DNA from: Periplaneta americana
Lineage: Eukaryota; Arthropoda; Insecta; Blattodea; Blattidae
Assembly: GCF_040183065.1 (NCBI RefSeq)
Contig: NC_091132.1
Location: 158,570,102-158,634,101 of the forward strand
DNA: 64,000 bases
Reading direction: 5' to 3'
Below, one piece after another: positions 37,401-48,900 of the stretch (within the stretch, counting starts at the first letter, position 1; each line of letters begins with the position of its first letter). The position numbers were made by a program, and so were the translations under genes. Under the pieces are notes generated by a model. The model saw nothing but the letters and a program-made list of their open reading frames with translations. It searched no databases and was not told the DNA's origin.

Positions 37401-40400
37401 AACTTTACAATATTAATGCCACTCATTGCGGCGAGAGACTGTGCATATAACCTTACATCTACTTCTTATAGAATCCATCATGTTGAACATTGTATTACAA
37501 ATGAACAAGCCTCAAGCCTTCAGTTTCTCAAATAATTTTAAACGATTTTAATTCTTAAACACTGGCACATTGTCTGCTGTATTTAAATATAACTCTCCCA
37601 ATTGCAGCCATATTCATTTGATTGTTTCTATCTGAATGTTTTTAATTCAATACTATATTTGACGCCATGATTTATAACCATTTCACATCACCTGAAGATG
37701 ATTGAATTGAAAAGTCGAAAATATTCATGATTCATAATATAATATTTTATAATTGATGTAACAGAATTCATTTCTGCTTCCATACTACACTAAAAGCCAG
37801 GTTATGAACCGACTAAACCGGAAGCAACGTTCTGTTGGTCTCTTTCTGAGCTCTGTTGCCACATAGTGGGGCGAGATTCAAAGCGTGTTCAGCATTTGAC
37901 ACCGATATGTTTAAAATAACCACTGTATATAGTTCTCGATAACACTATCTACAGTATTAGTAATTAAAATTACTGTTTTTAAGAAAGCACGAGCTAATGA
38001 CGCTGGTACGAAATGCGACTCGTAATGCACTTAGTACTGCAAATGAACTGGCTACACTGTCTCCGTGATTCCGTTGCCAGATTTTCGTTAGCAGACGACA
38101 TTTTCACGCGAGGTCCAATGAAAAGCTCCGTTCTCGTTCTCCCCTCCATCCCCTACACCCAACGTGTCATCACTGCACAGGCTACCCCTCTAACCCGCAC
38201 TTTCCTCTCGCCCATCCAACTACTTCCTGTTTCATCGGTTCATAACCTGGCTTTTAGTATAGATTAGTGATAGACTGAAAATTATACGAAACTATTTGAT
38301 ATTATAACTGACGAACTTATCTGAATTCTCAATATGACATTTAAATTCAGTTCTTTAAAGGTGATAATGTTAATATTAATATACCATCAGTAGATTCGGT
38401 GATATTACAAGATTCGGTAAGTGAAAATGTGCAGTGAAACAAAAGTAAAATAACTAGAAGTGATGAAGCGATCTCGGAGGTGGAGTATTTATCTTTCACT
38501 GAAGATAGAAATAAAGTTTTAAGCCATGACGAAGGTGAACCTACATCATCAAAGAGTTACAGTGCGATAGGAAGTTAACTGTTGTATGGTATGTGATAAT
38601 TTTAATGAAGCAATTAAAAAAGGACTGAAAGATTATTTGACGATTTGCACACCTCACTTACTTATTGGTCAGAATATCACTCTCCTGTGTCGTGACCTCC
38701 AGTTTGAGCTCGTCCTTCATTGTGTCCAAGTCACACAACTCCTAAAACATAAAGAGAGAATGGAATAGCAAAATGGTGTAAGTTTACATGCTATAAACCT
38801 CCAATTGAATGCCACTCAATCGAAATATATGATGAGAGATGTTGGAGCTTACATTTCGTGAGGTTCTTCCCTTTCTAATGCCCTTCTTCCCTTTCTAATG
38901 CCCTAAGATATGAACTGCTATTGAAAGAATGATCCATCAGCAAAACCTCATCATTGCCGAATAATAATACTGGGCTACTACAACATAATCATTCGTTTTC
39001 CGAAGTATTACTCACACAACAATGAGTGATACATCAAAAGAACCGTACACACAACACATTTATTCCCACACTCTACAAATGTTCTATGTGTGTGACACGA
39101 CATATGTCCAGGCGGTAGTCCAGTTTGTTCCACAAATTGTGTAGCGTTGTCCTGTCAATGGTCATTACTGCATTATTGGAGCACTCCCTCAGCTGTACCA
39201 GTATTTGTGGCAGTCGAGGTACATAGACGCGGTCCTTAATGTAGCCCCAAAGGTAGAAGTCACATTGCGTTAGGTCTGGTGACCTGGGGTCCAAGGGAAC
39301 AGAGCTTGGTCATCTGCACCAACACGTCCAATCCAGCGATTCGGTGGTTCATGGTTCAGGTATTCACGGACAGGAAGCATCCAATGAGAGAGTTCCCAGT
39401 CTTGTTGAAAGATAAAATTGTCTGATACTTGGTTAGTTGTGGAAACAACCACAAAGTCAACATATCTAGGTAAGATGTACCCGTAACAGTGCTCTCACAA
39501 AAGAAAAACAGACCATACACCTTTGTCTGTGACATCACACAGAAAACATTTAAGGTAGGTGTCCCTGATATGCCCATGCTAAAGTTTGAGAATTTTTCTA
39601 GCCGCCATTTTGAGAAAAAAATGTAAACCACTTTTTTCTTATTCGTTCTCAGTCTAATGGACTTTCTTAAAACAATTTCCTTTTCCCATAAAAGTAGCTT
39701 TAACTGTCCAAAAAGTCCCAATTTCCAAAAGTCTACCTAGTGGCCATATCAGGAACATGTGCACATGATATGGCCACCCTTGTTCCATGTTCTACAAATC
39801 GTGATTGTTTTCAGTTTGATAGCGCAGTTGTGATAAAATTAAATAATTCTCGTGTAAAATGAAAAAACATGACACTTAGGCCTAATAATCTTTTTTATAA
39901 TTCAAAAGTGTAGTCAAAACAGGTTTTTCAAAAAAAAAAAAATACGTTGTTTTTCTTAAAATACAAAATTTTCGCGTAATCCCAGCTATAAGGCATGTAA
40001 ATTTGTCAAGTGAAAAAATAAAAGTGAAATGCACTTGATATGGCCATGGTGCATTTGATATGGCCATATCAGGAGCAGGTAAGCTTTCACGAAAATTGTT
40101 TGACTATGAACAACTCGTAAAAGATACCCATCAACGACAACACCAATCAAGAGAACATTAAAAACTGAATGGAGTAATATTTTTTTCATGAAACAAGTTT
40201 TTGAAAAATATGCATAAAAAAAAGGACACTTACCAGAGGAAAATAAGAAGAGGTCACATGAAAACCGCAAAACAGGCAAATGACGCCATATTGCTCAACC
40301 TGACTGGATGGAAAACGATCAAGTGACATACCAGGATGCCCTTTCACTGGATGCTGCTGCAATTTAGCGAATTTTTTGGTTAACTAACTCACAATAGGGG

Positions 40401-43400
40401 GGTAGCCATATCAGGAACATGGCCATAACAGGAGCACCCACCTTACCTTTGGCGAATCTCTTTCAAGCATTACAAATGCACGAGGATTTTGACTTCACAT
40501 TATGACGATTAACAACCCCAGATAAATGAAATGTGCATTCGTCACTAAATATCAACTTGGCGGCAAAATCTTCGTCCTCCATTGCGTCCTGCATTGTGGT
40601 GCAAATTGCACACGCAAGCCATAATCTTCTGCTTTCAAATGTTGCAGAAGCTGTACACGATATTGCTTGAACTTCAATTGTCGTCGCAAAATCTTCCACA
40701 CAGATTGCTGTGGTATTTCAAGTACACGGCTTCCACAGGCTGTTGATTTTTGTGGTCTATGCACGAAAGATTCTCGCACTCTCTCCACTGTTTCATCGGG
40801 CACTGTCGATCGACTGGTACTTTTCCCCTTTCACAGACAACCAGTGTCCTTGAATTGCCAATGCCACCGCAAAATGCTGTTTACATGGCGGTTTGTGTTC
40901 ATATTCTCATCTGAATGCGCGATGCACTGATATCACAAACGTACATCTCGTATATTCTAACACACAAAAAGTATTTTCTTGTTTTGTCACCATTTTGTGC
41001 AGGCCCTACACTCGTGCTGCCAACTTGAACATTATGCAAACCAGGCACGTTTCCGGTTCTTTTAATGTACCAATCATTGTTGTACGAGTAATACCTTGGA
41101 GAATACAGCAGTACGAAAACGAATGATTCTTTTGTAGTAGCCCTGTATATCTCAGCGTGACACTATCTATGAACTTTTTTTTACAATATCTGACATAAAA
41201 TACTGCTTTTCTCGAAGCATTCTCTACTCATAGATTTATTTATTTTACTAGGTTATTTTACGACGCTTTATCAACAGCTTAGGTTATTTAGCGTCTGAAT
41301 GAGATGAAGGTGATATTGATGGTGAAATGAGTCCGGGGTCCAGCACCGAAAGTTACCCAGCATTTGCTAATATTGGGTTGAGGGAAAACCCCGGAAAAAA
41401 CCTCAACCAGGTAACTTGCCCCGACCGGGAATCGAACCCGGGCCACCTGGTTTCGCGACCAGACGTGCTAGCCGTTACTCTACAGGTGTGGACTCTACTC
41501 ATCGAAATGGAATTTCTAGTAGTTTTCAGTACCAATATCTTATATTCCTGTAGCTAATGGGATTAGTTATTTATTTATTCAAAGGGCGTGAACATAACAA
41601 TGCTTACAAATTTATATCACTTCTGACTTCCCGGTATGTGCTAGTTAGAGTGTTTTTTGACAAAGCAGGACAGCACATTATATGGTTGTTTTACAGACTT
41701 CTTCATCACACAACGTACATATAGGGCTTGGTGCAATTCCGAACAATCCGGATGATGTAGTAGGCAGTCATGATCAATGAAGCGACGGAATCCTGCAACA
41801 GCTACACCTCTCAGATAGTCCAGGATATGGTCTATACTTTTATGCCCTGTTTATCTCTGATTCCTCTTAACACTCGAAGTTGAGAGCTTTGAGTGATGGT
41901 TTTATGGATCAGTCTTTTCACTGCGTGAAAAGTTGTCGGTTTGTGTTTTAACTGCAAAATTTTAGAGCCTTTCTTAGCCAGAGTGTCTGCAATCTCATTT
42001 CCCCACAGACTGCAATGTCCAGGAATCCACGAAAAGAATAATTATGCATTTTTTCTTGTATAGTAACTGTTTACATTCATTCATCCATAGTGTTCTGCCC
42101 AAGCGTAGGTCTTTCACTGCAAATTCATCTTCCTCAAACGAAAAAAGAACAGCAGCACTACCTTTTGACATGTCAGGGAAATTAATTTTTCCAAATACAA
42201 GAATGTCACCTACTTAATGCCACGTCTGATAATAAAAAACAATTAGAAGAAAAAGGTGTCACCGCATATATGAAAGAAAGGCTTGGCAATTAATAAGATT
42301 TGTAAAAATTCGGATGTAAGGTGTCGAATAATTAATATGAAATACTTCAAACACTCTCCAATCAGTCTATGAACAGCAAAACTATTTGAAGACCAAACAT
42401 CATACAGATGTAATATGTCTGACAATCTTGGAAAAAAATAAGTAAAATATTCTGCTGTAATGACCGTAAGGGTGAAATTCTGAAAAACAAGCACCTAATA
42501 TATCCATCATACATAGATGGAAAGTCAGATAAGTAACATCGACAGTATTAGTGTAAATTACAGAAAACCTCGACAAAACCAGCAGTTATATCATGAATAC
42601 TCGATACAGAAGTAAAATTCTTTTATTTACATGTTGTCATATTGCAGACAAGAGACGGAATACATTAAATTACTTTTCACTTCTGCTTTTAAAATTTCAA
42701 ATATGTATTTCCTAAATGAATCAGTAATAGAAGCTGGCACACAAAAATCTCCCAGTCTCTGCATGCTACAAATCTACTCTCACTCATATTCATTGCATAA
42801 CCGCGGATGCTGGCACAAATTCAACCAATAATAAATCAAAATTACCAAATCAAATTCCCATAAATTTATAAAACTCATTACTGCGAATGAACAACAAATC
42901 AAGCAATCATTAAAATTAAGCATAATTAAATCACGCAAAGACTTACCGATGATAAACTCCATAGAAGTTGCATTTCTCGCACGATTAAGGGTAGATAACA
43001 GGAAACAGTATGAAGTAAGATCATCATACGTACAAGAACAAATCTATTGACCTTTGTTTTCGTATACATAAATAATGATATTGCAGAAATGAAGGACATT
43101 TGATACACACGCCTGCAAACAAAGCATTTTCTTGAAAATGTTCGTTGGAATGTTTAGCATCTCTAGAATCTCGAAAAGAACTGTCTGAAATTATGATCTA
43201 ATATGAAGAGTCTCGGTGAATGTTGACGTAACGCACAATAACCCGACTAGCAGTAACAATTGCACCTTACGGCAACTGTTTGCCCCTGTTGGGGCTAAGA
43301 GCAATTCTGTCAATGCTACGTTAACAATATGAGCTGTGTATTTTGCAGCTGAAAATACGCTGCAAATGTTAATACATCACAAATTAGGCTTCAATTTAAT

Positions 43401-45456
43401 GGAATGTCAGAAAAGGTCAATAACGGAAAAAATGAACTCAGCTCTATTTTGTTTTCTAATGAAAAAGTTTCATCTGCATGGCCATGTTGCAAAAAGTCAT
43501 TCATAAGCAGACAAAAACAGAGTCGAGAATGAGGTTCCACAGTATGATAAAGAAATAAAGTTTGGATGTGTCATTCTTGAAGAAACAAGCAATGGTACGA
43601 GATCCAAAATTCAATAATTACAATTGACTCACCCCTAGATTAGGGTGACCAGATGTTCTCTTTTTTCTGGACATGTCCTCCTGTTTAGCTCTTTGTGTGG
43701 GGTCGAGGCACATTTAAAAAAATTAAAGTTGTCCTCCTTTTCGTAACTTGCAGGTCTCCTATTTTGAAATTATCTGATTTGACGCCTTTTTCAAGTAATT
43801 TTCCTGTAAGTGGCAGCAGCATCGACAGAATATTCTATTTGCCAACGATCATAACTCTCTTTGCATACAAAGTAATATTTAATTCATATTTTGTGCAGTC
43901 TTTTTATATATTCTGATAATAATTATAGTTCCTTTGGCTTTCATATGCAGTTAACTGTATAATCATTTTATATTATTAAGTTTTATCATAAGTATACCGA
44001 AATAAAATAGATAATGGCATAATTTTAAGCATAAGATAGGCCTAAGCCTAAATCTAAATAGGACAGATATTTTCTGTCTGTAATAAATATAGTAGTTGCC
44101 TTGAATTTCATATGTAGATAATTGTAAAAGCATTATTATTAAGTTTTATCATAATTATTTTTGTAATCTTAACATGTTTCTAAGTATGATATAAGCCTAA
44201 ATCTATACTGTAAATATTATGTAAGAAAATAGATATTGACGTAATTTATAGTATAATAATAAGCTTAAGCCTAAATCTAAGTACATATTTTCTGTCCTCT
44301 TTTTTTCTAACAATTCCCTCCTTTTTTAAACGTAGTGTCCACTTTTCTATCAATGTGAATCCGGTCACCCTACCCCAGACATATCAATACATCGTAACTA
44401 CGAAAGTTTTGGCCACTGACTAAGAATATAAAAGTACTTGGTTATAATGTAACGAAAGAATATAGTGCTCATGCAAAAAAAACAAATGCGTTATTTCAGT
44501 GACGAGAAACAGTGAAGAGCTTTGGAAGCTGAGACGGCAGTAATTGCGAAGTGAACTCGAAATGGTGTCTCCTGGTACTGAGCCCTCTCCTTTATTTTCA
44601 TCTGACAGTATAAGTGTCGAAATTAATTGAAGGGTTCAGAACCATTGTGGGCCAAGCGGAATTTACTAAAATCGTAGAAAACAAGGGTTAAAATGAAGTT
44701 ATTACCATAATTCAATGGAAACATATAGCAAGTACACACATTAAAACTAAATGATATATCAATCTTCATTAAACTATGGTATTCACTTAACTTCAAACCT
44801 TGCTTTCTCCGATTTTAATAAATGGCGCTTGGCCCATTATGGGTCTGAACCCTTCAATTGTTTCAAATTTAAAATCTGATTTAAAATAACTTTTCATATG
44901 GAGAATATCTATCAAGGAAGAAACAATTTATTAAAAGTATTCGGTAATACTAATATATCTCTGAAAGTGCAGAAGACACTGTAGTTGTCAGTTACATAGT
45001 GATGGCAAAACACAAGACATTTTAACACTTGAACCGCAAAAAATTCACAAATGAAAATATAAAAATGTACCATTACCTCAACACTTACATACAATTCTCT
45101 GCTGCCTGAAGGCAAGGGCTGCCGACTTTAACTTCTTTTAAATATAAATTAGAAGAATATCTTACGATGAGTTGTCAGACCTAATGCGTTGCAAATATAT
45201 AATTCAATGTATTCCACTGTGTTCATTTTTTATTTTTGTTTGTTGTTTTTTATTGTGTACACTTAATTCAATCGTCTTTTCAATGTAATTACGCAAATAG
45301 TATTTTCTTCTGATTTAATGCTCATATGTTTATCGCAGTGTTCATTTTTGTGTATTCTTTATTCAAATCTCTGTTTATGAATTCATTATGTAAATCGTGT
45401 TCATTTAACACCTATTACCATTATGCATTTCACTACATATACTCAAATATACAGTA

Positions 45457-45502
<46 letters not shown>

Positions 45503-45908
45503 GTGTACACTTCATTCAATTGTCAGTTTTTGGTTTAATTATGCAAATTCTACTTGCTTGTAATTTAATACCAATATATATTCCAATGTGTTTATTATTG
45601 TTTTATCGAGTACATTTTATAGAATTATCAGCTTCTGATTTCATGTACTTAATTCTAGCAACATTAATACGTATTGTATTACTCTGTGTTTATTTTTATT
45701 TTATTACGTAAATTTTTATTTAACTGGCACTTTTGATATCATTATGTAAATTATATCTGTGTGTAATTACTTAAATCCGATTCAGTGTATGTGGAACTAT
45801 TTAACCAAGTTTTAATCCTGGTTGTGTGTAAGAGAAGGTCATACAGCCTTAACTCTGCCAGGTTAAATAAAGCTATTATTATTGTAATTGTTACTGTTAT
45901 TGTTGTTG

Positions 45909-45954
<46 letters not shown>

Positions 45955-48900
45955 ATATTCAAAAGCAACTTAGAAGATAAGAAATTGGGAGAAGAGCCAG
46001 CACAAGGCATGACCAAGACTCACCTCAGTTTCACACTTCACAGAGTGAAAAGCAAATGGCGCTGCAACTTCTTCAACTTTGGTATCTGATATGACATCAT
46101 AGGGGTTGTCCTCTGTCTTTATCTCAGTGGAGTGGAAATTCAATAAATTCACTTGCTGGAGATAAAAAAAGACATCATAAATGAGTAATTTCTATTTGCA
46201 GTTTTGAACAATATTCCAGGATTTACAGGTTGCATTCTGGTTCCACATGACAACACTTGGTCACTACTTGTAGCACAGAGGAAAATAAGAATACCATATA
46301 TACTTGGATGGTACCTGTAATGGGTGACAAAAAGAATAATTTGTTTTGAATAGATATATAAAAGTAATTTCTTCCCATATTTATGAAATAATATTAAAAA
46401 AAAAACTTGGTAAATCTTACATGAAAGTTAGGAGGTTGGTACTAAAGTTCGAAGCAATAATGTTCTTTATTTTAAAAAAATGTTGTTGTTGTTTATTAAT
46501 GCCGAATTTCTGAGAACGAAATCATTAATACTCTCGCTCTCCAATATTTTTCACTCTAGGACGCCAAGTTGATAGTGGCTGGGCAGTGTTGAAGATGATT
46601 TTGATCCATTTTCTTCACATATGGGGCAGAGTGGTGAAGGAGATATTCCAATCCTGTGGAGATGCTTGGCCAAGCAGTCGTGGCCCATAAAGAGTCTAAA
46701 AATTGCAACTGTATTCTTCTTTGGGTATCCAGGGACGTTTTGGATTGAGAGAGATTCCCATCTTTTATTTTTGGAAATTTGGAGATGATGATTTGTTATA
46801 ATTTTGTTTTATTGTGAAGTAATTATTCTTTTTGTTGTATAATAGGATAATTGTGTAGCAGGTTTTTGAATAGTACCACAGCCCTTTTTGGCAAGATAAT
46901 CAGCAGTGTCGTTGCCAGTCAATCCACAATATGCTGGTATCCATTGAAAAACTATTTTTTTCTTTAGGTTGTTGGTGTGAAATAGACATTTCCAGCACTG
47001 TAATGTAAAAAATGTAATAAAATAAAAAGCAGATAAAAATTTCAGTTGGTAATTTCCACGTTACATTGTCACATGATGAATTAACAATACTAATAGAGTG
47101 GCATATTAATTTGTGCCAAGTTTTCCTACCACAGTCAGGATATATCTTCCGCTAAACACTGACAAGGTACAGGAAAAAATTGCATTTGCTGTAAATATTG
47201 GGTGGGGTGTGTAATCTTTTGTATTCATCAGTGCAACTTCGAGTTCTAACACATCGTTAATGAAAATCATGGACCTGATGAACAGTTCTGTGGCAATATA
47301 TTACCCAACAGGAGACCAGAGTTCCGGATTCCAGTCTTGTATTGTACTGCTGGAATTTCTTCGGCAGTAGTTGGAAGTGCAGCTTGAAAAAACGCATTCA
47401 AATGAAACGTGACAACAAAAGTTGCTATGTCCTCTAACCAATACTCTTCATTGAAAGTACCTACACTTCCACCATCCACAGTCTGATAGCACATGGCACT
47501 GGTGATCCAACGAGTCATATGCCTAGGACTAGGAGCGAGAAATATAATTCGGCGAGAATGTTCACTTTCACGAAAGATGATAGAGAATTCCACATTATTA
47601 TAGGAGATTGTAGTGTGTTAGGGGAAGTTTTGATCCAGAAGGTTGTAGAACATTACACATTGTTTGTAAAGGTTCTACTTGTGTACATATAAACTTCTTG
47701 ACAGTTCTATGTTGTTTCAAAGATAATATAATATCATATTATGATATTGATTATTATACAATACAAATATATACTCCTGCAAGTGAACTTATGCTGGATA
47801 TGAGGTGAACATCGAAAGTATATATCTACTGCAATACTGCGCAATGTTGAGCAGTAGGCTTTGCATCCCAATTTTCAAAACTAAATGTCTACAATACAAA
47901 ATTCAATTCACATAATTTTAAAATTAAAACTAATGTAAAAATGAGTGCCGCTATTCTTAGCATTATGGTATATAACGATTACCACATCTTGGTAGCAATC
48001 CATGACAGTTATCCAAAACTAATCTCATTTTACCAAATTTATTACTTTTATAATGCAAAAGATTCTAAATGTGCCCCCTCTACTTTTCCAAAGCTCAAAA
48101 TTAAGGACCACACTAATATAAAATATGTATATCACAAACAACAATATTTAATATTATATAACTAAACATGAATTTATTGGGGATAATCAGTGTGGTTTTA
48201 GGTGTAATAAGATTTTTTGTATGCAACAGATATTGGAGACAAAATGGGAGTATAAGCGTACAGTACATCAGTTATTCATAGAGTTCAAAAAGCCATATGA
48301 CTCGGTTAAGAGAGAAGATTTATATAATATCCTTATTGAATTTGGTATTCCCAAGAAACTAGTTCGATTAATTAAATGTGTCTCTGTGAAACTTACAGCA
48401 GAGTCTGTATAGGCCAATTTCTATTTGATGCTTTTCCAATTCACTATGAGCCAAAGCAAGGAGATGCACTAAAGACTAAAGTGATAGGTTTGGAAGTAAA
48501 TCCCGAAAAGAAAAAGGTATATGATTATGTCTCGTGACCAGAATATTGTACGAAATGGAAATATAAAAATTGGAGATTTATCCTTCGAAGAGGTGGAAAA
48601 AAAGAAATATTTTGGAGCAACAGTAACAAATATAAATGACACTTAGGAGGAAATTAAACGTAGATAAAAATGGGAAATGAGTGTTATTATTCGGTTAAGA
48701 AGGTTTTATAATCTAGTCTGCTGTCAAAAAATCTGAAAGTTAGAATTTATAAAACAGTTATATCATCGGTTATTCTGTAAGGTTGTGAAACTTCGACTCT
48801 CACTTTGAGAGAGGAAAAGAGATTAAGGGTCTTTGAGAATAAGGTTCTTAGGAAAATATTGGGGCTAAGAGGGATGAAGTTACAGAAGAATGGAGAAAGT

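Larger units (their letters stand above)
36320..38310. mobile_element. Large MITE with >150-bp inverted ends, hosting two insertions
   Basis: The left arm (about 36320-36475) is the reverse complement of a right arm split by another insertion (37690-37787 and 38260-38310). Shared text includes GAAGCAGAAATGAATTCTG and CTTCAGGTGATGTGA. Removing the solo LTR and the inner MITE leaves roughly 0.7 kb of non-coding element. No transposase seen. Outermost ends and target duplication are not resolved. Confidence 0.75.

Noticed and set aside
45326-45711. Two hydrophobic plus-strand open frames
   Set aside because: AT-rich repeat and (ATT)n translation in a LINE 3' region.
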